Numbered from the stretch's first letter, positions 20,749-30,949 are shown. The stretch: DNA of 64,000 bases from a bacterium (GCA_016934675.1 JAFGSJ010000024.1:85334-149333), one strand, 5' to 3'. The notes: generated from the sequence alone by a model not told the origin. Made by a program: numbers and translations.

Positions 20749-22128
20749 ATGAACAGTCTGGAACTGAGAAGTATAAAGGAATTAGCCACACATCTCGGCA
20801 ACAGAATTTCCTGTCGCGAGGTCCGTATTTTTTATCCCAAGCGTTTCTTTTCTCAGGAAGATCGCGAAGATGTTGTGAAGGAATTGGTAAGCAATGATGT
20901 TGCCTTTTTCAAGAAGAACCTGTTCGAGGATAATGCGACCCGTGATGAAAAAGCGTTGGTTGATCTGGTCACGATGCAATGCCTGGATCGATACATCAAC
21001 ATGATGATTCTGTACACCAGCTCGGGACGTTATATACTCTCGAAGTTACAGGAATGGCAATATGAAGGACATTATAACGAGTATACTCCCGAGGAATCGG
21101 ACATATCAGAAGCGCTCATGTCGGACCGGATCGATCTTGAATTGGTCCTGGCAGCAAAAAACTGGGCTGATTTTATCGAGATCGAAACCGATGAGCTGGA
21201 AAATCCTGATCTGACTGCATATATGAAAAACAACCTGATCCATCCCCGTGGAATTGATACGATCTTAACGGCAGGGGCATCACTTCTTCAGGATTTGAAT
21301 GGGGAAATGCCACTTGTCACTAAAGATGGTTTACAGCGTTTTCTGGACATTCTCGAATATGTTGTCTCACGGATGAATTTCATTAAGAACAAGATCACGA
21401 ATGATTATCAACCCTTGATTTCGCAGATCGTCCGGCGTTATCGGCGTGGGACTATACTGCGACAGGATTTGTTGCAGGAAGGCAATATCGGGTTGTTGAA
21501 GGCGATTGAACGTTTTGACGCCAAGAAAGGCGAGCGTTTTTCCATATATGCCTCCTGGTGGATCCGGCAGGAAATTACTCGAGCCATTATTTATCAAGGC
21601 TCAGTTGTGCGTTTGCCCGTGAGGGTTTTTCGTAAAGTCAACCAGATCAAGAACCTGAAAGAACGGATTTCACAGGAACAGGGTAATGAGCCATCAGATG
21701 CCCAATTGGCTCATTTCTCAGATTTATCCTCTACCGAAATCTCGCATTTACAGAAGGTGACTCCGATTATCCTGTCACTCGAAGCCGGTAAGGCGAATGA
21801 TGATGATCGAGTCCCACTCGAGATTGCAGACCCGACCTATTCGAATCTGCAGATCGAATATCTGGAGAAGGAATGTGTCAAAGACCGGGTGAAGGATTTA
21901 CTGTCCTGCCTTGATCAACGAGAAGCCAATATTGTCAAACGTCGTTTCGGTATTGAATTTCGCGCTCCTCAGACTCTCGATGAAATCGGTAAGTTTTATA
22001 ATCTGTCCCGCGAGAGAATTCGACAGATCGAAGCTAAAGCGATCAAGAAGATGGAGCAATTCGCTCAGAAACTACTTGAAAATCAGTGTATTTACGATAC
22101 CGATATCCTGGTAGGTAGTGAACACTGA
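20749..22128 (+). CDS. RNA polymerase sigma factor, sigma-70 family, with long divergent N-terminus
   Basis: LLQEGNIGLLKAIERFDAKKGERFSIYASWWIRQEITRAI (region 2) and LDQREANIVKRRFGIEFRAPQTLDEIGKFYNLSRERIRQIEAKAIKKM (region 4). Confidence 0.92.
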   Translation: MNSLELRSIKELATHLGNRISCREVRIFYPKRFFSQEDREDVVKELVSNDVAFFKKNLFEDNATRDEKALVDLVTMQCLDRYINMMILYTSSGRYILSKLQEWQYEGHYNEYTPEESDISEALMSDRIDLELVLAAKNWADFIEIETDELENPDLTAYMKNNLIHPRGIDTILTAGASLLQDLNGEMPLVTKDGLQRFLDILEYVVSRMNFIKNKITNDYQPLISQIVRRYRRGTILRQDLLQEGNIGLLKAIERFDAKKGERFSIYASWWIRQEITRAIIYQGSVVRLPVRVFRKVNQIKNLKERISQEQGNEPSDAQLAHFSDLSSTEISHLQKVTPIILSLEAGKANDDDRVPLEIADPTYSNLQIEYLEKECVKDRVKDLLSCLDQREANIVKRRFGIEFRAPQTLDEIGKFYNLSRERIRQIEAKAIKKMEQFAQKLLENQCIYDTDILVGSEH

Positions 22129-22146
22129 ATGACTAAAGATGAGTAA

Positions 22147-22184
22147 AAGCCTGTTCCTTAGATACGGGGACAGGCTTTTTTTTT
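22147..22184 (+). terminator. Rho-independent terminator
   Basis: AAGCCTGTTCC-TTAGATAC-GGGGACAGGCTT followed by a T run. Confidence 0.85.
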
Positions 22185-22205
22185 AGTAGTTTTGCAGCTT
22201 TGGGC

Positions 22206-24491
22206 CTATGTTCTCATCCGCTGATACAATCTCAGAGTCACCCACGCTGAACAATTGAGACCGGTCAGTATGATCAGGGTCACGGTTAGCCCGAGTAGTG
22301 GAATGAGGAAGGTCCCCAATACGAGTGCTCCCAAACCTGAACCGATCAAATCATACCAGAAAAGACTTCCGGCTGTGGATTGAAGATCGTAGCGGTTGGA
22401 TTGGAGTGTCAAAGCGGCTATGGGGAAATGAGCCCCGCCAATGAGCCCACCTGCAACAGCCATCAAAGGGAACAGGACCAGGACCGAGATCGAGCGGAAT
22501 TGCTGGAAGACAGGTTTCGAGATGATGAACAGTAATCCATACAGAACCAGTGGATACACGATCATCAAGCTCTGCACTCCTGATAATATTGTGAGGGCTT
22601 TTTTGTCATTGAGGGTCTGACCTCGGGTAGCCAGGTAACTGCCAAGCGAAATCCCAGCCATACAACAGGTTACCAGTATCCCGATTTTGTAATAGGCATA
22701 ACCATATAATACCTGAAATGACAGGATCAACACGAGTTGCAGGGCCATCTCAGAAAAACCGATAACCGCAACAGGCATACCGATGAACCAACTGGTGCTC
22801 ATTTTATTCCGCCATGAAAGCAGTGCGCTGATCAGAATCAGAAAGAATAGGGGCAGCACATAAACAGAGGTGGAAAGCTGCTCAATCTTCAGTAATAGTG
22901 CTCGCTCGCAGCCGTTCATCCGACTACTCCACAGTATCAAATCAAAGTAATAGGAGATAGGTTCGAAATCTTGATTGGTCCTTATGTGATCGGCTGGGAC
23001 CGACTCGATCCGATCATCAAGATAGTCTTTCCTCTCGCGACTCAATTGGAAGGGGAGATAGTAAGCATTGACAAACTCAGGTTTGAGATGACGCTGTTCG
23101 AGTCGGTCGATCAGGAGATCGGCTTTTTCAGTCAAAGGAGCGTCAGGACTCGCGAAAAAACGACAATGCAGGCCGGGCCAGACCATTACATTGCGAAATA
23201 CGGTGGATAGGGTCGCCTGCATGACCGCCAGGTATCGGGCCAGCATATCATCAATATAATTTTCAGATGAATGAACCGCAAAGGAAAAAATCCCACCTGC
23301 ATGAAGCCTGCTTTTCACGATTTCAAAGAACTGCTGAGTATAAAACCGGTTGATCTGGGCAGTGCTGGGGTCTGGTGCGTTCATGATGATCACATCGAAA
23401 AGGTGGTCCGTGGTACTCAGGTAATAACGACCGTCGCCGGTGATCACTTGTATCCTTTTATCCCGTTCAAGCAGATCGTTGAAAGGTCCTAATTCAGTTC
23501 GAACATTTGCAATGAGGGCCGGGTCGAGCTCGACATACGTTACTGTTTCAGGTCCATGATCCAGGACTTCGGCAAGTTCTCCGCCCAATGCACCACCAAT
23601 CAGCAAAACATGTTTTGGGTGGGGATGTTGAAGCAGGGCATAATGGACATTCTCTTCTGCGGACAAGGCATCTGGATAAGAAAAGAAGAGAAGACCATTC
23701 TGATAAACGGTTATCTGCTCCTTCGAACGAGTAATGACCAGATTGCCATATTTGGTAAAAACATTTCGAAGGACTGCTGTATTGGGCCATCGTTGGGCCA
23801 TGATCAAAGCCTCGCCCATGGGCAGGCACAAACAAAAGAGAATGACCACAAGGGTGAGAAAGATACATGTGGTCCCGTAAAACCGCCCCCGGAAAGAGAT
23901 TAAGAATACCAGGCAGATGCCCAGATTTACACTACTCAACAGAACTGTATAAGGCAATGGCTTGAACAGATGGACCAGGAGCAGGGAGAAGAGAAGACCG
24001 CCCGACATTGAACCCAGACTGTCAAGAAAATATATCCAGCCGATACTCGTCCATGCCCTCTGATGCGTGTAATCCATTTGACAATATTTGGTAAAGAGGA
24101 AACCTGAAATGAAGCAGAAGGCTGTTTCGACTAAGAGCGCTGTGGCAATGATTGGGCCAAAACCTACGATTTCGCCGGTTATACTCCAGCACGTCCTCAG
24201 ATAGACCAAACCGATCAGGGGTAAAGGCACAAAGACCGCGATAAGGGCATGACCGTAAAACAAAACGTTCCGAAGAGATGTTTTCAGCAGGACCCGACCA
24301 ACCCAGGCCCCGAAACCACTCATTAGTAACCAGATTCCCAGTACTATACCCGCAGACAACTCATTCCCATAGAATGAAACCATGAACTCGCGGAGCAGGA
24401 CAATCTGATATGAGAGAGCCGTGAAACCAAGGAAGAAAGCACCCAGGCGATGTGGCGATCCGGACCTGTTTTGAGTATGATCTTCTGACAT
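22206..24491 (-). CDS. Membrane-fused spermidine synthase-like protein (second copy)
   Basis: FFLGFTALSYQIVLLREFMVSFYGNELSAGIVLGIWLLMSGFGAWVG; VLLIGGALGGELAEVLDHGPETVTYVELDPALI; RIQVITGDGRYYL; FDVIIMNAPDPSTAQINRFYT. Confidence 0.85.
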   Translation of the reverse strand: MSEDHTQNRSGSPHRLGAFFLGFTALSYQIVLLREFMVSFYGNELSAGIVLGIWLLMSGFGAWVGRVLLKTSLRNVLFYGHALIAVFVPLPLIGLVYLRTCWSITGEIVGFGPIIATALLVETAFCFISGFLFTKYCQMDYTHQRAWTSIGWIYFLDSLGSMSGGLLFSLLLVHLFKPLPYTVLLSSVNLGICLVFLISFRGRFYGTTCIFLTLVVILFCLCLPMGEALIMAQRWPNTAVLRNVFTKYGNLVITRSKEQITVYQNGLLFFSYPDALSAEENVHYALLQHPHPKHVLLIGGALGGELAEVLDHGPETVTYVELDPALIANVRTELGPFNDLLERDKRIQVITGDGRYYLSTTDHLFDVIIMNAPDPSTAQINRFYTQQFFEIVKSRLHAGGIFSFAVHSSENYIDDMLARYLAVMQATLSTVFRNVMVWPGLHCRFFASPDAPLTEKADLLIDRLEQRHLKPEFVNAYYLPFQLSRERKDYLDDRIESVPADHIRTNQDFEPISYYFDLILWSSRMNGCERALLLKIEQLSTSVYVLPLFFLILISALLSWRNKMSTSWFIGMPVAVIGFSEMALQLVLILSFQVLYGYAYYKIGILVTCCMAGISLGSYLATRGQTLNDKKALTILSGVQSLMIVYPLVLYGLLFIISKPVFQQFRSISVLVLFPLMAVAGGLIGGAHFPIAALTLQSNRYDLQSTAGSLFWYDLIGSGLGALVLGTFLIPLLGLTVTLIILTGLNCSAWVTLRLYQRMRT

Positions 24492-24739
24492 CCGTTAGAT
24501 ACCTTTCTTTTCTTCTCTTTAACAGAAAACGCACCATGCTTCAAGATATCGATACCGATAGGAATACCGGACCGCCAGGGACCATGCCTAATCATCCACA
24601 TCGCACCGTGCATAAAGCTGTTGTCGAAAAAATTTCTGTATTTTTAAGACAAAGATGATATAATATGTCCAGTATTCAGGTGAACTATGTTCACATCCCG
24701 GCAATAGTTGTTTATCAGTTTTGATCAAAGGAGGTTGGA

Positions 24740-25453
24740 ATGCGGACTCACCAGTATATGGCATATCTCGGGTTAGTATGCATATCACTCTTTTCAGCGT
24801 GTGGTTCCCGGACGGGGCAGATTTCTCAGGAACAACATGATGCATTGCTTGGTCAGAAACAGCAGTTGGAAACTTCCCTGGCGGGGTTGCAGAAAACGCT
24901 TGGGACCAAGGACGATCAGATTCGCGAAATGCAAGAACGAATAGCAACTCTTGAAGCACATGAAACCGCTTTACAAACGGAGATGGGCGAACTTCGTGAG
25001 AGCTTGTCACTGTACAGGAACGAAAGTCAATCGAGTCAGACAAATGTAGTACCAGGGAAGCTTGGCACTGTTGAAGCAGAATATGCCCGACTCATTGATA
25101 TCGCTCTGCTCAATTGCCGTTATCTTCGTAAACATATGGCCAATCGCAGTCCCGGCCTGCAGTTTAAAATCGAAAACAAAGGTGCTCGGAACGTGGAAAG
25201 GTTAGGACTAACCCTCTATTTTCTGGATAAGACTAAAAATATCATAGCCGAAGAAAGCATAACCGTCATATCCCCGGAAATACCCGCGACGACGGAAACC
25301 CCTGCTCAGGGGACAGGGAGCCTGAAACCCAAATTCGTGATGCGTGTCCCGCGTGATGAAAGTCAGCATATTGAAGCAGCTAAAGTACCCAGCAGTTGGG
25401 ATGAAGGCCAGCTTGATTTTAAAATCTGCGAGCTTGTCATTGGTTCACGATAA
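24740..25453 (+). CDS. Predicted lipoprotein with coiled coil
   Basis: SD AAAGGAGG; lipobox-like LVCISLFSAC|GS; heptad-rich KQQLETSLAGLQKTLGTKDDQIREMQERIATLEAHETALQTEMGELRESL. Confidence 0.65.
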   Translation: MRTHQYMAYLGLVCISLFSACGSRTGQISQEQHDALLGQKQQLETSLAGLQKTLGTKDDQIREMQERIATLEAHETALQTEMGELRESLSLYRNESQSSQTNVVPGKLGTVEAEYARLIDIALLNCRYLRKHMANRSPGLQFKIENKGARNVERLGLTLYFLDKTKNIIAEESITVISPEIPATTETPAQGTGSLKPKFVMRVPRDESQHIEAAKVPSSWDEGQLDFKICELVIGSR

Positions 25454-25542
25454 GAGCCATTGCCTCGCCCACGTGTAGACATTGATCAGAGAGGTTATGC
25501 CTTTGGAACAACGTGTGTGCTTGATCCACATCAGAGAAGTGA

Positions 25543-26733
25543 ATGAGCATGAAGTTTACTGATTTGCATCTCGATCCGGCAATTCTGAAAGCTTTAAAGC
25601 GAATGAACTACACGGATTTGACGCCAATTCAGGAGAGAACATTCCCTCATATTTTGGCCGGGAAGGACCTGATCGCCACCGCTGAGACCGGATCAGGTAA
25701 AACAAGTGCATGTGGCATCCCGCTTATTCAGCGGACTGATTCCCATCAAACATCTATTCAGGTTTTGGTCTTGGTGCCCACTCGCGAACTGGCTCTGCAA
25801 TATGTCGATGAAATCAATCGAATTGGCCAGGACAGCAGAATAATCCCATTTGCGATATATGGTGGATTTGATGCCGATATTCAACGGGCAAAACTCAGGG
25901 ACCTGGTCCACATACTCATTGCCACACCTGGGCGACTGATCGATTTAATCTACAGCGGTGATATTTCATTGAGTCAGGTCAAAACATGCGTACTTGATGA
26001 AGCGGATGAAATGTTGAAGCAGGGATTTCTGGAAGATATCGATTTCATATTTTCCTGTCTGGTCCATCAACATCAGACCCTTCTCTTTTCAGCTACCATG
26101 CCACCTGAAATCATAAAACTGGCTCGTACTTTTTTAAAAGAACCTGTTGTGATCGAACTCAACAAGGAAGAGATCGCTCCTCAATCGCTCGTACACAGAT
26201 TTTTGTTTGTGTCTCAGCAGGCTAAATTGGACTCTCTGTTGAGGATTATCCCTGAAGAAAAGATCACGCAAGCTATCATCTTCTGCAACTCAAGAAACAG
26301 TGCCGAACGGCTTTTTGATAGACTGAGGAACTCTCTATCAGCACTTGAAATGATTCATGGCGGGTTCGAGCAGGAGCGGCGAGCATCGATCATTCGTCGT
26401 TTCCGATCAGGCCAGACCCGCTTTCTGGTGGCAACTGACTTGGCTGGTCGAGGCCTTGATTTCAGTCGGGTCAGTCATGTTATTAACTATGACTTTCCCT
26501 TTGATCAGGTGAGCTATACCCATCGGACCGGACGTACAGGGCGGATGGGTCAGGCAGGTATCGCGCTCACGTTTGTGTCAGGTCGTGATCTCAATGATGT
26601 TCAACGGCTGATCAAGCGTAACCGGATTCAAGCTCAATGGCTTGGAACAGAGCCTGATTTTTCACGACCACGCCAAGGGAAACGGTTCAAGACCTTGAAA
26701 CGACCGGATAGAAACAGACGGAAAGCGAAATAG
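25543..26733 (+). CDS. DEAD-box RNA helicase
   Basis: Q motif DLTPIQERTFP; ATAETGSGKTSA; VLVPTRELALQ; DEADEM; FSATMPPE; HRTGRTGRMGQ. Confidence 0.97.
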   Translation: MSMKFTDLHLDPAILKALKRMNYTDLTPIQERTFPHILAGKDLIATAETGSGKTSACGIPLIQRTDSHQTSIQVLVLVPTRELALQYVDEINRIGQDSRIIPFAIYGGFDADIQRAKLRDLVHILIATPGRLIDLIYSGDISLSQVKTCVLDEADEMLKQGFLEDIDFIFSCLVHQHQTLLFSATMPPEIIKLARTFLKEPVVIELNKEEIAPQSLVHRFLFVSQQAKLDSLLRIIPEEKITQAIIFCNSRNSAERLFDRLRNSLSALEMIHGGFEQERRASIIRRFRSGQTRFLVATDLAGRGLDFSRVSHVINYDFPFDQVSYTHRTGRTGRMGQAGIALTFVSGRDLNDVQRLIKRNRIQAQWLGTEPDFSRPRQGKRFKTLKRPDRNRRKAK

Positions 26734-26862
26734 AGCCTGACCCAATTCTTTTTTTTCTCGAAATTCAGAGCATGATGTCATACTGACAGGTGTTGGAAAA
26801 GCTGCCATTGTTCCTGGAAATCAACAGATCAATTCGCCCTGAACTGACTTTAAGCATGGAGG

Positions 26863-27735
26863 ATGACGTACGTGACGATACAATCCAAAAAAGTTCGGCG
26901 TTTGCCCGATTGGTTCAAGGTCCCGTTACCGGGCTTGGGACAGTATGCTTCAGTCTGTTCGATTTTGGAGAAAAAAGGTTTGCATACGGTCTGTCAATCA
27001 GCACGTTGTCCCAATATTGGTGAGTGTTTCGGAAGTGGAACAGCAACTTTTTTAATCATGGGACCTCGTTGTACACGTTTCTGCCGGTTCTGCAATATCG
27101 AGGGGGGAACGCCTGCCCCCATTGATCTGACTGAGCCGGAACGGGTTGCTGAAGCAGTGGCTTCTTTGGGAATACAACATGCCGTGATCACTTCGGTCAC
27201 CCGCGATGATCTGGATGATGGCGGCGCGGCAATGTTCGCCGCAACGATCGAAGCGATCAGGCGTATCTGTCTTGAGACGACTATCGAGGTCCTTATTCCC
27301 GACTTTCAAGGAAACAGTGCTGCACTTCAGGTCGTTCTCGAAGCCGGTCCCGATATTCTCAATCATAACGTTGAAACCGTGCCCAGATTATATAGTCTGG
27401 TCCGACCACAGGCTTCATACCGTCAATCGCTCGAACTGCTTGAACGTTCGTTTGAATTGGCCCCAACTCTACCGGTCAAATCGGGTTTCATGGTTGGTTT
27501 GGGTGAATTGCATCCTGAAATCATCTCGCTTTTACACGACCTTCATCAGAGTCATTGTTCGATAGTCACCATTGGTCAATATTTGTCACCTTCGGGTCAA
27601 CATATTCCGGTTGAACGTTATTATTCACCCGATGAATTCAGTTCTCTGGCTTTCTTGGCCCGTGAGATCGGTTTCCGCGAGGTGTATTCGGCACCCCTGG
27701 TCCGCAGTTCCTATCATGCACATCCAGCCCAATGA
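26863..27735 (+). CDS. lipA: Lipoyl synthase
   Basis: CQSARCPNIGECFGSGTATFLIMGPRCTRFCRFCNI (both Fe-S motifs); VITSVTRDDLDDGGA; C-term VRSSYHA. Confidence 0.97.
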   Translation: MTYVTIQSKKVRRLPDWFKVPLPGLGQYASVCSILEKKGLHTVCQSARCPNIGECFGSGTATFLIMGPRCTRFCRFCNIEGGTPAPIDLTEPERVAEAVASLGIQHAVITSVTRDDLDDGGAAMFAATIEAIRRICLETTIEVLIPDFQGNSAALQVVLEAGPDILNHNVETVPRLYSLVRPQASYRQSLELLERSFELAPTLPVKSGFMVGLGELHPEIISLLHDLHQSHCSIVTIGQYLSPSGQHIPVERYYSPDEFSSLAFLAREIGFREVYSAPLVRSSYHAHPAQ

Positions 27736-27800
27736 ATGGGACCATAACAAGTCCCACCTGAGAGTGTAGGACTAAATCCCGTGTTTAAAGGTTTACAGCA

Positions 27801-28793
27801 ATGCTTCAAATACTTGTAACGACGGTCATCAGATCATGTTCTGATCGCAATAATGGCCTGGTCTATCAGATCGATTGGGAGCACAAACGCATAGTGCACA
27901 CACAGATTCTTCCCAGCCCCGATCTGGCTTCATTAGGGCCACGAGGGGGGGCGCGTGGTGCACGAGGCGTGGTCAGTCATCACGGCCTCTTTTATGTCGC
28001 TAATTTTAATACCATATTTGTTTTCAATCAGGATTGGCGGCTTGAACAGATATTGACCCATCCTCTGTTCAATGGGATTCATGAAATCGATGCTGCTGAT
28101 GATGGTCTATGGGTCACCTCGACGGGGATCGATGCCGTCCTCAAGATTGATTGGTCCGGGCAACTCCTGACCTATTACTCTTTGACTGACTTGAACGGTC
28201 CCCAGGCGAGTCAGGTCCAGCAAAGACCACGTCGGATGATCGATACTGAGTGTGATTATCGACAGGTCCTTTTTGCGAACGAGCAGCTGGTAACACATGT
28301 TAACAGCATCAGGCTTTATGAAGGTCGTCCGTATCTGGGCACGAACAAACAGGGTATGATTATCGGACTTGAACCCATGGAACAAGAGCTGGTCCATGCC
28401 GGTGATCAGACCGGTTTTCATAATTGTTGCCGGATCAGTGAAGACCTCTGTATTGCACTTGCTTCTCTGGACAAGAAAATACTGGGATTCGCGGCTGATA
28501 CGGGCCAGAAATCGTTCGAGTTTGACTGGACGACCGTTTCTACCCATGATCAGAGCAGGAAAGCCCGTCTCGTCGAGCGCATTTTCAATCAAATCGATCC
28601 AGAACCGGATGTGGCCCGATCCGGTTGGACCAGGGGGCTGGCCGTCATTGAACCGCCATTCCATTATTTAATAGGTGTTTCTCCGGCCATGATCATCGAA
28701 ATAAATCTGGCTGACAGAACGATTATTGATTTGTTTCAGATCTCAGACAACAGGTATGAATCGGTCCATGGTCTAACGATCATAGACCAATAG
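27801..28793 (+). CDS. Beta-propeller-like protein of unknown function
   Basis: Repeated strand/turn pattern (GLFYVANFNTIFVFNQDWRLEQIL, GLWVTSTGIDAVLKIDWSGQLL, HGLTII). Confidence 0.5.
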   Translation: MLQILVTTVIRSCSDRNNGLVYQIDWEHKRIVHTQILPSPDLASLGPRGGARGARGVVSHHGLFYVANFNTIFVFNQDWRLEQILTHPLFNGIHEIDAADDGLWVTSTGIDAVLKIDWSGQLLTYYSLTDLNGPQASQVQQRPRRMIDTECDYRQVLFANEQLVTHVNSIRLYEGRPYLGTNKQGMIIGLEPMEQELVHAGDQTGFHNCCRISEDLCIALASLDKKILGFAADTGQKSFEFDWTTVSTHDQSRKARLVERIFNQIDPEPDVARSGWTRGLAVIEPPFHYLIGVSPAMIIEINLADRTIIDLFQISDNRYESVHGLTIIDQ

Positions 28794-28897
28794 CCTGGTT
28801 CAGTTGCAGGATAGCTTAACCTCAAAGGGACAGTGCGGCCTGTATCAGGGCATTTTGATGCAACACACTGATGTCGGTCAGTTCCAAAACATGATTA

Positions 28898-29656
28898 TCA
28901 AGCAGTGCCTGGTTTCCGATTGATGAGTGAAGCTGCATAAGCGGCGCCGAATCCGTTATCAATATTCACTACGACCACACCTGAGGCACAGGAATTGAGC
29001 ATGCCCAGCAGGGCGCTGATCCCGCCAAAACTGGCACCATAACCGATACTGGTCGGAACAGCGATAACCGGTCTATTGATCAAGCCGCCAACGACACTGG
29101 GTAGAGCTCCTTCCATACCAGCGACTACGATTGCGACATTAAGGCTGGTCAGGGTGTTCTTATGAGCAAAGAGACGGTGAATACCCGCAACTCCCACGTC
29201 AAAAATGCGTTCGACCGTATTACCCATGAGCTCAGCCGTTAAAGCCGCCTCTTCAGCCACGGGTAAATCGAGTGTTCCAGCGGAAATGACGGCTATTGTG
29301 CCCTGACCATAACAGGTCTCATCATTTTTCAGATAGAGAATACGGGCGATCTCATCATAGTGAGCTGCAGGCAAATTGGTCTGGATGAACCGGGCAACGT
29401 CCGGTTCACAGCGGGTGACCAGAATATTTTGGCTGGTTTGAACCATAACTTGAATAATCTTAAGGATCATCTCGGGCCGCTTTCCTTGGCCGAAGATGAC
29501 CTCAGGGAAACCCTTTCTGATTGCCCGGTGATGATCGATCTTGGCGAACCCAAGATCCTCGAAGGGAAGATGGCGGAATTTCTCGAGAGCTTGATCAATC
29601 GTCATCTTCTCAGCGCGGACTGCTTCGAGTACATGCTTGATTTCCTCAACCCACAT
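28898..29656 (-). CDS. larB: LarB-like nickel-pincer cofactor biosynthesis protein (AIR carboxylase-like)
   Basis: LPFEDLGFAKIDHHRAIRKGFPEVIFGQGK; ISAGTLDLPVAEEAALTAELMG; VVAGMEGALPSVVGGLINRPVIAVPTSIGYGASFGG. ORF track start 29674; MWVEEIK at 29656 preferred. Confidence 0.92.
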   Translation of the reverse strand: MWVEEIKHVLEAVRAEKMTIDQALEKFRHLPFEDLGFAKIDHHRAIRKGFPEVIFGQGKRPEMILKIIQVMVQTSQNILVTRCEPDVARFIQTNLPAAHYDEIARILYLKNDETCYGQGTIAVISAGTLDLPVAEEAALTAELMGNTVERIFDVGVAGIHRLFAHKNTLTSLNVAIVVAGMEGALPSVVGGLINRPVIAVPTSIGYGASFGGISALLGMLNSCASGVVVVNIDNGFGAAYAASLINRKPGTA

Positions 29657-30593
29657 GCAATTCATCCTCTTCAAATCCAGCCTGGAGCTGAGCTGCTTTT
29701 AACGTATTGTCGAGTAACATGGTGATTGTCAAGGGACCGACACCACCGGGAACAGGAGTGATATAACGGGCTTTCCCAAGCAATTGTTGAAATTTGACAT
29801 CACCTACTGTTGCATAACCTTTTTTTTCGAAGGATTTCTGCCATACTGACTCGGGTTCGAGTAACTCCGGCCAGGCCTGATCTGGTGTAATCCGCACCGT
29901 GCCTATATCAATGACGCAGGCACCTTCTTTACAGAAAGAAGCATCAACCAAACCGGGTTTGCCCATGGCACTGATCAAAATATCGGCCCGGCGAGCCACT
30001 TCGGAAAGATTACGTGTCCGAGAATGACAGATAGTTACTGTAGCATGTGCATGCATCAATAAAAGAGCCATCGGCTTACCTACAATATCACTCCGACCAA
30101 TGATGACTGCTTCATGACCGGATACATCATATTGGAGATACTCGAATATCTTCATGACTCCAGCAGGCGTGCATGCTGCCCAACGGTAGTCACCCCTCAC
30201 TAAGCGACCTGTCGATACAGGTAAAAAACCATCGACATCCTTGATCGGATCAATGCTGTCTAAAACAGTCGTCTTATCGATGGCAGCAGGTAGAGGCAAC
30301 TGGACGAGAATAGCATGGATATCCGCTCGATGATTCAGACCGGCTATTATTCCCAACAATTCAGGTGTGGTTGTCGTCTCTGGACATTCAAGCACTTCTG
30401 AATGGAAACCCATTTTGATGCAAGCTTTTGCCTTACTCTTGACATACATCTGGGAAGCCGGATCTTCACCGACAATGACAACTGCCAAACCAGGAACAGT
30501 ACCCGTCCTGGCTTGAAAAACATCGAACCGGCTCCTGATATCCTCCTGAATCCATTCAGCAACTTCTTTGCCATAGATGATCTGTGTTTCCAT
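29646..30593 (-). CDS. folD: Bifunctional methylenetetrahydrofolate dehydrogenase/cyclohydrolase
   Basis: AVVIVGEDPASQMYVKSKAKACIKMGF; HAILVQLPLP; DVDGFLPVSTGRL; VIIGRSDIVGKPMALLL; ITPVPGGVGPLTITMLL. Start METQIIYG at 30593. Confidence 0.97.
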   Translation of the reverse strand: METQIIYGKEVAEWIQEDIRSRFDVFQARTGTVPGLAVVIVGEDPASQMYVKSKAKACIKMGFHSEVLECPETTTTPELLGIIAGLNHRADIHAILVQLPLPAAIDKTTVLDSIDPIKDVDGFLPVSTGRLVRGDYRWAACTPAGVMKIFEYLQYDVSGHEAVIIGRSDIVGKPMALLLMHAHATVTICHSRTRNLSEVARRADILISAMGKPGLVDASFCKEGACVIDIGTVRITPDQAWPELLEPESVWQKSFEKKGYATVGDVKFQQLLGKARYITPVPGGVGPLTITMLLDNTLKAAQLQAGFEEDELHVG

Positions 30594-30824
30594 GATTGTG
30601 TCCTTCCAATTTGTAGGCATCCCCTTTCACTATCCCTCTGCATCTGCACACTTGTATAGAGATTTTTGATCGTTTCTGCAAGTAGTATAATCAAAAAGGG
30701 AAACGAGCTTCGTCTTTATTGTGTAATGACGATGTCCATTGGTACCGATTGATACAGAATATTAATATCAACAGTGCAACCCGGATGACCAGTATCGAGA
30801 CCTGAAATTTGCCCTCTTTATATA

Positions 30825-30853
30825 TTGACAGATACCTATTTCTTAACTACAAT
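30825..30853 (+). promoter_or_regulatory. Consensus sigma70 promoter TTGACA-N17-TACAAT
   Basis: TTGACA 30825-30830, spacer 30831-30847, TACAAT 30848-30853, about 95 nt upstream of the next ORF. Confidence 0.7.
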
Positions 30854-30949
30854 ATCTTCATGACGCAATTTCATTGTTATGCTCTTAGTTTTAGCGAGAG
30901 AATTCATTAAACATTAAGAAAAAATGCAAGCACCTGAAAGGGGGTTTCA

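Noticed and set aside
24588-25043. 151-aa minus-strand ORF
   Set aside because: Covers the promoter region and start of the lipoprotein gene (SD plus lipobox support the plus strand).
26790-27023. 77-aa plus ORF overlapping the lipA start
   Set aside because: Out of frame with lipA, no homology recognised.
28107-28664. 185-aa minus-strand ORF
   Set aside because: Antisense to the 27801-28793 propeller-like gene, which has the better codon pattern and context.
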